Positions 1 to 10,400 of a stretch of DNA of 64,000 nucleotides are shown piece by piece. This DNA comes from Silurus meridionalis (Eukaryota; Chordata; Actinopteri; Siluriformes; Siluridae): the NCBI RefSeq assembly GCF_014805685.1, contig NC_060885.1:29069632-29133631 (forward strand), read 5' to 3'. Under the pieces are notes generated by a model. It was not told where the DNA came from, ran no database searches, and saw only the letters and a list, made by a program, of their open reading frames with translations. How positions within the stretch are numbered: the stretch's first letter is position 1; each line of letters opens with the position of its first letter. Position numbers and translations under genes: made by a program.

Positions 1-774
1 GGAATTTGTATATATATATATTATAGAACATTGCTAATAAATATAAATACATTGTTATTTGTACCCACAATAAAAGAAAGAGCTCAACAGCAGCAGCTAC
101 TTAGTTTACAGGTGAACTCTATTGTTAGCGTATGTGTGTGTGTGTGTGTGTGTAATGTGATATGAACTGCTGAAGGGGTGGAGACTCAGGTGACACCTTC
201 CCGCTTCCTCATTGTAATTCTCGCTTGTTGAACAGTGAACTCTCTAAGGTAAGCTTCCTTATTACCTTCAAGAATGGTTCACTAACTCTAGACTCGAAAG
301 GATCATATCTGTCATATTTTTAGTGTTATGTTTTCAGTGTTACTGTTTACAGTGAGAAGACACTACTATACTAAGTGTGGTACAACACCTATAGTGCTGT
401 GCTTGCTGCATTTCTTGTAACTATACATAGAGGTGCTTAGCATAAGAAAAAATTACTGGAAACCCAGGTAAGAAATACATAGATGTTTGTGATTTCAGTA
501 TATCTGTATATAAGAAATCTGATTAAAGAAATGTTTTATTGAATTGGGGGTTCAGATGAAATGATTCAGCACTTTTCATTAATCCTGTTTACTAAATATT
601 TATATCTAATCCGTTTTTAGTATTTAACAAATATAACTAAAAGCTTAAAAGCTGACGCATCAGCGGAAATTCAGCAAACATGTATTAGATTATTAAAGAG
701 AACAAAAACAAAATTAAATACATTTATTCTGTATTACTGATCAAATATATAACAGTGCAGTTTTATTGTTTGAT
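1..774. other. AT-rich non-coding sequence, possible 5' untranslated exon
   Basis: No coding feature is seen. There is a short (GT)n run near 135-153. A consensus splice donor (AAG followed by GTAAGC) at 248/249 could end a 5' untranslated exon of the fucosyltransferase, whose coding exon starts at a splice acceptor near 3,151. That link is inference only. Confidence 0.3.
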
Positions 775-782
775 AGTGTAAC

Positions 783-1625
783 CATGGGCGTAAATTTCAT
801 TTAACAGTAGGGGGGGACAATAAATATAAAATTTTTCATGAGCGATTTTTGAAGGGGACACAAATAATACAGTCAAATTGTATTTATAAAGACACAGTGT
901 CCTCACAGTGAAAAACTTTGCTTTTATCATTATTATTGTAGCATGGAGACTGCGTCATTATGGTTATTTTCAAAGTTTTTCTCAGGTTCAATGACAAAGC
1001 AAAACAAGTAATAAAAAAGTTTACATTTTTATTTTCAATTAATTAAGACACTTAAGAACATACTAGAAATTGATTAAACAAAAAAGAATACAGTGGGGTC
1101 AGTTCAGACGGAGCACAGTGCTCATTTAGTAAATGCACAGATAAACAATATGCTAATTGTGGCCGTAAATGTTAAATTAACATTATACAAAGTCGCCCCA
1201 AATAAAACATTGCATGGGAAACCGCTTTGGTGTGTTAGTTGCAGTGCACTATGCTACAAGCTATTGTAAATAAGCTAACGTTCACTAGATAAGTCATATT
1301 TTAATCGCTAATATAACAGATTCATGGAAAATTACATCGCTAATCAGCATTTTTGCCGCAACTAATTTATGAATGAGTCTGTATCAACTACATTAAAGAG
1401 AATCGCTTTATTTAAAGTGAATAAAATACCCCACTTAATGGAGTTGAACATTAATTGAGCCGCAGACACACACCTGACTCGTGTGTGTAGAGTAGGTTAG
1501 GAAAGCAGGCAGTGGGTCAAACCACTGTGAGGAATGGGAGGGGGGAACTCAACTGTTTGAGGGGGATGGGGGGGGGTTGGGAGAAGACATGTCCCCTCCG
1601 CCCCCCCCCGGCATTTACCCCCATG
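783..1625. mobile_element. Non-autonomous hAT-like DNA transposon
   Basis: Both ends carry an inverted repeat (left catgggcgtaaat; right, read in reverse, catgggggtaaat). The flanks look like an 8-bp target duplication with one mismatch: agtgtaac at 775-782 and agtgtatc at 1626-1633. Eight-base duplications are typical of hAT elements. G/C runs sit just inside both ends. No transposase is visible, so it would need help from a related element. Confidence 0.6.
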
Positions 1626-1633
1626 AGTGTATC

Positions 1634-3151
1634 TACTTAATTGTTTTGCTTTTTGATTTGTATATATTTGTACTTTGTCTCTGCTTTATATTTGCAAATC
1701 GTTCTTTGCTGCTGTATCATGGAAATTTCCCCACTTTTGGACAAATTAAGAGAAATCAAGAAAGTTTGAACAGCTGACTGGATAATGGGGATCCTGGGAA
1801 ACATATTAATAGCAGACTCATATAGACAGTGAAGAGCGGTTTCCATCCTCATTCCAGGTGTCAGGAGGAACAGTCAACTAGAACAGTAGAGGTGGAGCTT
1901 CTGTAGATGGAATGTCATGTTGCAAACAGGTTGCTTCATTTAATAATGATAAATGTTGATTAGCTTGGTGGGGATTATTTCTGATTGCCTACAAATGGCA
2001 AAGCACTAATGTAAAAGGGGGTTGGAAATTCAGGTTTAGCTGGATGTGTTCTTGATGGTTATCAGGGAGGGCCAGAAGTAATAGGACCTCCTGTTAAGAG
2101 CATTCACAAACTGGATGGGTAGCTTAGTTTCAATGGGGATGCTTTCCTGGCATGATCGCTTGCATCTTTGTCACTAGCTTCCAAACCAAGAAAGCAGGTT
2201 GGCTTTGAAGAGAAACTGAGGGAGATGTGGTCTGGCCCACCAGTAGCTACCATTTACTAGTAAGCCCACTCTTTTTCATTTGTTCTTCACTGTGGAGAAC
2301 ATAGTGGTAGAGTGGGGCTAGAGAATATTTGTGACAAATAGACAAGCATTTTCTGTTTTTACTCTATTGTGAAAGAAAGCGAATAGCAAAACACTAGCAA
2401 GACATGATAGTAAGACATGCTAAAAAAACGTATGTACTGTATAATGTGATAATATATATAACATATTAATAGATCATAGTCTGAAAGAAACAATTTACTG
2501 CATGCTGTAGTATTTTTTTTTTTTACTTTAGTAGTAGCTAGATACAATTTCCAAATATAAAGCCATTTTTACATAATTAGCATTTTATTTGCAAAATTCA
2601 AATAATTAGCTTTCCTTTTTCCCCTTTTTCTTCATCTAGGGTTGATTCATAAATGTTTGTGTATTTATATAACAAAGCTGGAGTTTCATCCTCTTGATTT
2701 TGGAATGTCTAGGCTAATATGCCCACGCAAGTTACGTATACATAGTTGAAGAATGTAAAACTGGTTGAAGTGCAGTCTTGTTTTGTGATGGAGAGTGTGA
2801 CTGGATGTGCAGATCAGTTTTTTGTGGTTAAGTTTCTTGCATGTTGATGACAACCACTTCAAGTCAGACCAAACCAAACTCAAAACAAAAAATAAGACCA
2901 GACACCACACATGTATCAGAGCCACAGAAACCATTGATGACCAAACCAAAATTACAGATCACTTAATTTTGTTTCATTTAGCTTTTGTGCACATTTAATA
3001 CATTTCCTATACGTCTGCACTCCTGAAATATTTACAGCATTGCACACCATTGCATAGTTGAAAATAATTAATCGATACCTTTGACCAGTTGATTTGAAAC
3101 GCACCAAGATGTAGGAAAATTGTTTTATAACAAGATATTTTTTTTTTTTAG
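1634..3151. other. Non-coding sequence upstream of the fucosyltransferase
   Basis: No gene or recognisable repeat is seen. It ends in a T-rich tract and an AG at 3150-3151 that reads as a splice acceptor 12 bases before the fucosyltransferase start codon, so at least the right part is probably the intron between a 5' untranslated exon and the coding exon. Confidence 0.4.
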
Positions 3152-3163
3152 GTATTTGGGAAA

Positions 3164-4300
3164 ATGGTTTTCACACCCAAACAACACCAGTTTTGCCTGT
3201 TTGCCACTTGTTGGCTTGGAGGAATCTTCTCTTGCCTGTTGTTTTTTCAGTATACCTTGCCAAAATGTACACCTCAAACAATTCCTCCTTATCAGCCCAA
3301 AAGTGTAAATGTCTCTGCTACCATTATCAATACAAGCACTACAACAACAACAACAACAACAACTGCTCAGCCTAAGGAGGAAAAACCCATCCTGCTGGTG
3401 TGGTTCTTGCCTGAAAACTACCAGTGGGACTTTAATGACTGCAAAACCATATACAACATCGACGGCTGCCAATTGACTTTGGACAGAAACCTTTACAGCC
3501 AAGCGGATGCAGTCTTTGTTTTTCACAAAGCTATCAAATGGGATTTGTCCAACCTTCCACCATCCCCTCGGCCACCATTTCAAAAGTGGATCTGGTTCCA
3601 TGTAGAATCGCCGACCAACACGGCAAAGATCCCAGGCTTGGAAAACCTTTTCAACCTCACTTTGAGTTACAGACGGGATGCGGATATTTCTGTGAGATAT
3701 CGACTGACGGTCAGCAAAAAGCCAAACGAGAACATCGTGATTCCAAAGAAGGACAAGCTTCTCTGCTGGTTTGTGTCCAACACAGCCACCTATACAGGAG
3801 TAGGGACCAGGATGGCTTACTACAATGAATTAAAGAAGCACATCGAAGTAAAAGTTTTTGGACGCATGGCCGGACCACGCATGAGAGATGAAGAGTATTA
3901 TCCCACCATGGCTTCTTGTAAATTTTACCTTGCTTTCGAAAACTCAATCCACAAAGACTACATTACAGAGAAATTAAATGGTCCTTTAGCAGTCGGGACT
4001 GTTCCTGTCGTCATGGGACCCCCGAGACAAAATTATGAAGAATTCACTCCAGGCAACGCCTTTATTCACATTGAAGACTTTCCCAATGCTGAAGCTCTGG
4101 CTAAATATCTGCTTCAGCTGGACAAAGACGAAGAAGCCTACATGCGCTACTTCGACTGGAGAAAGCATGTGACCGCGACTCCACATTTATTCTATTTAAA
4201 TCAAGAGTTTATTATATATATCTGCCACGCGTGTGAATATATTGGCAGGCACAAAGAGTACAAAGCTGCCCATAACATCTACAATTGGTGGTTTTCATAA
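3164..4300 (+). CDS. fut9: Alpha-(1,3)-fucosyltransferase, FUT9-like (GT10)
   Basis: A 378-residue type II Golgi glycosyltransferase in one intact coding exon. The family transfers fucose from GDP-fucose in alpha-1,3 linkage to GlcNAc of N-acetyllactosamine, making Lewis X-type glycans. Seen in order: short cytosolic tail; one membrane anchor (about residues 11-30); a Thr-rich stem with nine consecutive Thr (59-67); N-glycosylation sites at N49, N56 and N164; the FUT9-like KWIW...ESP block (about 141-150) and LFNLTLSYRRD block (162-172); the GT10 signature FENSIHKDYITEKL (258-271) followed by VPVVMGP; and a C-terminal CxxC-type cysteine pair (354-357). Human FUT9 is slightly shorter, mainly because the Thr stem is expanded here. 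A splice acceptor lies at 3150-3151. Fish have several fut9-lineage paralogues, so the exact paralogue is uncertain. Confidence 0.93.
   Translation: MVFTPKQHQFCLFATCWLGGIFSCLLFFQYTLPKCTPQTIPPYQPKSVNVSATIINTSTTTTTTTTTAQPKEEKPILLVWFLPENYQWDFNDCKTIYNIDGCQLTLDRNLYSQADAVFVFHKAIKWDLSNLPPSPRPPFQKWIWFHVESPTNTAKIPGLENLFNLTLSYRRDADISVRYRLTVSKKPNENIVIPKKDKLLCWFVSNTATYTGVGTRMAYYNELKKHIEVKVFGRMAGPRMRDEEYYPTMASCKFYLAFENSIHKDYITEKLNGPLAVGTVPVVMGPPRQNYEEFTPGNAFIHIEDFPNAEALAKYLLQLDKDEEAYMRYFDWRKHVTATPHLFYLNQEFIIYICHACEYIGRHKEYKAAHNIYNWWFS
3338..3364 (+). repeat. In-frame ACA trinucleotide repeat in the fucosyltransferase
   Basis: About nine ACA/ACT codons in a row encode the poly-Thr part of the stem. The run lies outside the catalytic domain and is probably length-polymorphic. 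Thr-rich stems are often O-glycosylated, which is inference here. Confidence 0.85.
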
Positions 4301-5054
4301 AGAAGAAATTTAGGATTGCTTTTAGATTTTTTTGACAGTCGCAGAGGTTTATGAACTTTTATTTTTTTTCCTTTAAATTTTGACTTGAAAAAATGCACCA
4401 GCCTAACCTTTTAAATGGACCTGAAAAACCCACAAGTATAACTACTAATTCATAAGAACATTATGAATGATGAAGAAACCATTATGTGGATAATGGATAC
4501 AGTTCAGTGTCTCCTACACATCACACCTGGTTTAAAAAGAATCCTTAGTCCACATAAATTCTTACCAGAACTGTGAGGTTACATTTATGGTTTAGTGGCA
4601 CAACTCAATTTACTCAATTTTAAAAAAAAAAAAAAAAAAAAGGAACGGTTTGGAGAGTAAAACATACAGTACAAACTTTTTTTTTTTTTTTTTTTATCTA
4701 TTACTGGTAATGATTCCTGAAGCAATGAAGAAAAAAAAACTATAAGTAATATGTGATACTTATTTTTATTCAAGTGACACCGCTCATACCGATGCCACAA
4801 TGTGTGCTATTAACAGATAGGAAATTATTTTAATTAAAGTCCTGTCTTCCTCATTACAGACATTATTTATTTAGCTCTTTTACACCATGATAACATTGCA
4901 GATTTTGTACAAAAATAATTATTTTACATATTAAATAAATATAGGATATTGTATATTTTGTTCAGTTTTAAAGATATTTTTGTTATTGTGTTGCTGATGT
5001 GTTTTTTTTTTGTCTTACCTCACACACACTGAGTAATCAAATCAATTAAATAAA
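4301..5054 (+). other. Probable 3' untranslated region of the fucosyltransferase
   Basis: AT-rich sequence after the stop codon with poly(A) and poly(T) runs (4621-4640, 4677-4695). Candidate AATAAA poly(A) signals lie at 4934-4939 and 5049-5054. No other gene is seen. The true end cannot be fixed without transcripts. Confidence 0.45.
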
Positions 5055-6880
5055 TAAATAAGTTTGATACCTTTCCGTTTCACGGTTGTAAATGTGTTAT
5101 TGCACATCATGCCTTGGTTAACTCACTAATCTGGGGGTACATGGAGATGTCTGGAAATGTAATGATTGTCTTTGGGATTTCATTCATATCCCATGTCTGG
5201 CAAGATTACCTTCTATAGTGTCACAATAAGTGTAAGCATAAAATGCAAGAAAGTTAAAACCAAGTTGCAGAGTATTTTAATGTATGCGAGACATGATACC
5301 TCTGCTGGTTTCAGGTTTTGAGTTCTGAGCGCAAATATACCCTAGGGAAGTGCACAACCTGTTTTGCCGTCATTGACCAGATTTACGCAGGACAGTTTTT
5401 ATATGGATGGGAGGTGTGTGTGTGTGTAGGGGTTGGTCATGCACATAACACAATAACGTGTTTATCATATTAGTATTATACATAGTATATGACTAAAGTA
5501 TGAATTTAATTAATACATATATCTTGTGTATATCAAGTGTAACTCAACTCACCATAATACAGAATCAGTGGAAGCTTATTTTGCACAAAAAAAAACTAGT
5601 TTCGAAAAATTGACATGTGGAAGTGGTAATTTTTTAAAAATAAAACAGACTACGTAAGACATTAAACATTATTTCTTTTGCAGCCCTGTAACAAACGATT
5701 CACGGCCAGTACTGCCCACATTCCGGGTGGTTGGGGACCTCTATCATTGGGCACAGCCTACTCCAAGCATTTTCTCAGCCAACCTTCTTCCAAAATAATC
5801 TAACATCCACCCCAAGCTTTTCAAGGCTGGTTTGTCACATCTCTACTAGTTCATTTTATCATAAAAACAGTGCAAGTTCACATAATAAAATGACTAAATA
5901 TTTTCATTCTGAGAAAAGACTAAGGGTGCTGGAACATTCAGTTAAGGCTTAAACAATATAAATGGACAAAGGGATCATTCTAAATTGAGCTGAGTGTGTT
6001 TGACCTATAACTTGTATATTCCAGGGTTTTGCCTTCCACCTCCTGGCAAATGTGCAGTTTGGGGTAAAAAAAGAGAAAAATGGTTTTATGAGTGTGTGAA
6101 ATGCATAAGGACATGGACGTGAACATAACCAGCTAATCTACAGGGTTAAAATGGAGCCTCTTTATTGTAAGAGTTATAAGGCTATAATGTTTATACAACA
6201 TAACACAGCTTCATAGTATACATGGATGAAACTCTCAAACAGAAGCAAGAATACTTCTGGTATTTCTTATTTTTGGAGTTGATATTTTACTGAACACCTC
6301 AGATCAGTCATGGTTAGGTTTAACGTGAGAGTTTGAGAGAACCTCCATTTCTGGAAGAACCTACATGGACAAAAGCACAAGTGTTTACAGATGGTAAATA
6401 TCATTCTTGCAGATTTAAAACCCAGTTTATGTTAACTATGATCATATTGTACATGTTATTTCATGAAAGTTTTTTTTACTATAACATTTTGCAACAACAA
6501 GCCAGTTAGTAATGTTAAATGACTTTATGATATACACAAGGCAGGGAATTGAAAAATACAGATGGTCCCTGAGCTGTGATGGTTTTTCAGTGACATGATT
6601 TTTGTTCTTATGATGATGATTAGCAATACGACCAAACTGAACTGCCACTCGTTCACGAGCCTGCTGTCACATAAATATATACTGTATAGTTTATGTAGGA
6701 TGGGACAGTAAATTGTTCTGTTTTGCTAAATCATGTCCTGTAATTTGTTAAATTAATGATAAATTACAGTAAAATACTCTATGCTAAATCATGTCTCAAC
6801 TTACAATATTTTTAAGTTAAAATAGGGTTACCGGATTGCAACTTTATTTTAAGTTGGGGACTACCAGTATAAACAATACT
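5055..6880. other. Intergenic sequence between the fucosyltransferase and Ig copy A
   Basis: No intact gene. A less AT-rich stretch around 5,690-5,830 looks like a transposon relic that I cannot classify. The part near 5,980-6,385 is shared with the right end of the window and is listed separately. Confidence 0.4.
5980..6385. repeat. Diverged block shared with about 60.0-60.7 kb and 63.0-63.65 kb
   Basis: Several landmarks recur in the same order in the right-hand blocks: TATTCCAGGGTTTTGsCTTCC, AATCTACAGG, and GAGAACCTCCATTTnTG followed by AACCTACATG. Here the block lies just downstream (minus strand) of the last recognisable exon of Ig copy A, so it may be the 3' end or 3' flank of that family. 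On the minus strand a conserved open stretch ends in a stop in both the 6-kb and 60-kb versions, but no clear splice frame links it to the gene. Confidence 0.5.

Positions 6881-6883
<3 letters not shown>

Positions 6884-6950
<67 letters not shown>
6884..6950. repeat. (TA)n microsatellite
   Basis: Uninterrupted TA dinucleotide run, followed by TTTA repeats. Confidence 0.95.
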
Positions 6951-6955
<5 letters not shown>

Positions 6956-7341
6956 TTATTTATTTTTGTAGGCATCATACCTCAGGTCCTATTTCCTTAT
7001 CATCTTCAAAATGTTGTTTTGTTCTGTAAAATAAAAAATAAATAAAAAAACAGACTATTTTATCCTGATAGAATGCAAATTTTTTTTGCAATATTATTAT
7101 TTTTTAAATTTCTATTTAGATACAATTGAAATGAGCTTACCTGTCTTTAAAGCTCATCCCTGGGTCATATAAAGAACACAGTTTCAGTCATAATGTGTAG
7201 AAATTCAAAATATGAAGTCATGTCTATTAGGTTCTTTTGAACATGAGTTAGGTGTATTGCTATGAAATTTCAATGACGTTGCGTTTTACTTGAAAAAAAA
7301 AGTGCACAGACCCGATAAATAAAACACTTGTCAGTACTCAC

Positions 7342-7440
7342 AGGCACTATAGATCTGCAAAGTGAGCCAGGTGGAAAGAAACACTGTTTCCAGTGAAAAA
7401 ACAATAACACGAAGGTCTCCAATAGTTCGTGCCCCAGTCT
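7342..7440 (-). CDS. Copy A exon 17: last recognised transmembrane cassette
   Basis: A 99-bp phase 1-1 exon with helix VIVFSLETVFLSTWLTLQIY. TTCTAG acceptor and GTGAGT donor, so at least one more exon must follow toward lower coordinates. A possible 19-bp exon near 7,150 and the open stretch near 6,030 were considered but are unproven. Confidence 0.65.
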
Positions 7441-10400
7441 CTAGAAATCAACAATAAAATCCAAAATCAGTTAAATCTCTTCTTTAATGTAAATCACTCA
7501 GAAACATGAAACAGAAACCAATACATATCAATGAACTGTATATTCACCGTAACTCTTACTTTCTGTAAAGCTGCTTTGAGACAATGTTTTCTTGTGAAAG
7601 GGTTGTTTCTCTCAGTGGAATTTAGTTGCACAGGCTAACGCCATGCTGTCAAGGCTCTGGTGGACTCGGGCGCTGGGGGAAACTTAATAGACATCACCCT
7701 AACCAAACGTCTGCTGATTTCCCCTGAACCTCTCTTGTTCCCTCAGGCCATCACTGCACTTGATGGTAGGCCCTTGAGTCCTGGGAGCCCCAACTCACAA
7801 GACCCCTCTCCTCTACCTCACCATCTTCCAACATCAAGAAAACCTCCAGCTGCACTTGTTCTTATCTCCTCAGCTTCCTCTCATCTTGGGACACCAGTGG
7901 CTGGCTCTTCACAATCCAGTTATTGACTGGACCAGAGGCTCCATCATTAAATGGGCACCTACCTGTCATGTGACCTGTTTGACCGTGTCACTGAGCCTAA
8001 GTCTTTGGAACCCCTTGACCTGTCCCGAGTGCATATCCAATATCATTCTCTTAGAGCAGCGTTCAGCAAGAAACGAGTCACCACACTCCCCCCTCATTGT
8101 TCTTATGATCGTGCCATTAAGCTGCTCCCCGGCACTTCTCCTCATGGAAGTATTTTCTCCCTTTCCAACCCCGAATGGGTGGCCATAGATAAATACATCA
8201 AGGAGGCCTATGCGTCAGGAGCCGTTCCTAAGGGGGGAAGTCCCGTCAAGTTTTTTTTCCCCTTTCGCCGCTAGTGGCTGCTTTTACCCCAGTTCCTCTG
8301 TTTCTGTGCCTCATTGACTTTTTAAGCCTGCTCATTACCTTTGTTCTTTGCTTGGTGTCTGTTTTTGCCTAATCCCTGTGTTTCTCGTTCCTGCTTCTAG
8401 TTTTGAAGGTGTGTTTTCTTTGTTTTTCCTGTTTTGCCAATGTCTTTGTTCAGATTTCTGTTGACACTTTGTTCAGGTTTGTTTAATATTTCATTCGTTA
8501 CTATGCTGAGTTCTTGCCTAGTTATTGTTTGTTCCTTCCTTTTTAGTCATTAATTGTTTCCCTTTTTGCTTCAATAAAATCCCACATTATCAACACTGCC
8601 GTGCCTGGCTCTCTCTTTCTCTGCACTTAATTTCATCACCTTACCTGTGGCTTTTCGCTAAGTCTCCTTCACACTTAGTCTCCCACCATGATGACCCTGT
8701 TTTGAGCCCTGGTCCTGAGATTAAGAGTGATTTTACCAGGTACTAGGAGAAAAAGGCTGGAGAGGCCTCTCCAGAAGAGCTCCAACTAAAGACCGACAGG
8801 GCAGATTTCCCTGCAAAGCTCCCTCCAGAGGCTGTTGAGGAAACCTTCTGTGGTAAACTCCAGCAGAGACTAATGACATAAATTAATGGCACAGCCTCCC
8901 AAATCCAGCATTAACCAGAGGCCAAAAATGCCTATTGCAGGATCTTTGGTGTGGTCTGGACATTTTAAGCAGAGGGAATGAATTGCCAGTGGAAGTGTTT
9001 GAACGTGCTCTTGAGAAGCCCCCTTGGGAGGCAAATTCCTCTATGAGGAATTTCTGCCTTGTACTGAGTTTTATGTGCAAAAGTGCTCAGCATGCATAAC
9101 AGCTTGCATCTAGTCTCTTAATGTACATGTAAAGTCTTTTGTTTTGCCCTGTTCAATGAAGTGCCTGACTATGAACGAGCCTAGCATGTTAAATGATTTG
9201 ATAAGTTCCTTTAAACATTAACTGCAATTATGTCTCCACTCTCTACATACATGAAAGTTAAAGGTAATTGAGAAGTATTATGTCATCAAAATCTATCTCC
9301 TGAAATTGACAAAAGTCTATATCACAATAAAATAAACCTTTATGTCCTGCAGGAATATTCCCTCATAAATTTTAATGAATTTATATTTGTCAGTTATCAT
9401 GAAAGGCTTATGTTTATGTTATCTAGTCTTATAAATTTCACCACACCACAATGTTACTCTTGAAGCACACTCTATCTGTCACTATTAAACCCCACCTTCC
9501 CTGCTAGACTTTGGGCCATTTAACTTGGGTAAATTCATATATTTGTACTTTTTTAGCAAAAATATACCAAACAATTTTTCTAATATTTAGTATTTGTACC
9601 ACAATTGTCATAACACGTTAACAGTTTGTATTTTACTAGAAACCATGGGAGATTATCAAATACCTGCTTTCAGGATCAGTTCTGAGGCAAGAGCAATTGC
9701 ATTTACAGAACTGAGACCAACAGCTCCAAACATGTAGACCATAATGTGAAGCAAATCTGTAATTCAGAATGCACATTTTTGATGTATCACAATATTGCTG
9801 ACTTAAAAACAACAACTTTACAGGGGAAAAAATTGAATTTTCTTTAAATGTTATATATTAAAGTTAGACTTACTGGGTAAATAACTGGGATGTTTGTATA
9901 AGCATGTTGCTGCCAAAATATGGATAAATACTAGGAGAGTCACATATCCAGCAGCATCTATAATGATCAGCTATTTGATCAGCAAACTCAATTGAAAAAG
10001 GATCCCCACCAAATATTTAACATTTAGAATTTTTTTCTTGAATCATGTACAAATTAAAATACAGTGCCTGTAAAAAGTTGGGAAACAAATAGTACTTTAT
10101 GGATTTTGAAACATACACATGTTCATTTATTTATGTAGCCTATTGATAGTATTACAGCATAATTACTACATTTATTCTGAAAGCTATGTTCTCAAGACTT
10201 GGCTCTTTATGTGTTGAGTAAGACAGTATAATACAGTATAACACAGTAATCCCCCGCTTTACCGTGTGTTGAATCTCACGCCCTCGGTTTATCTTGTAAT
10301 TGCATTTGACACATAACTAATTTATTTAGCTGATTTTCCTGGTCTCTTGTGGATAGCACGATAGACCAAAAAACTTTTAGGAAATTGTTTTTATGATTTT

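Noticed and set aside
3125..3601. 158-codon minus-strand frame
   Set aside because: It is antisense to the intact fucosyltransferase and shows no domain or codon-level support.
7140..7165. Possible 19-bp exon after copy A exon 17
   Set aside because: It has an AG and a GT, but changes the phase and is too short to support without transcripts.
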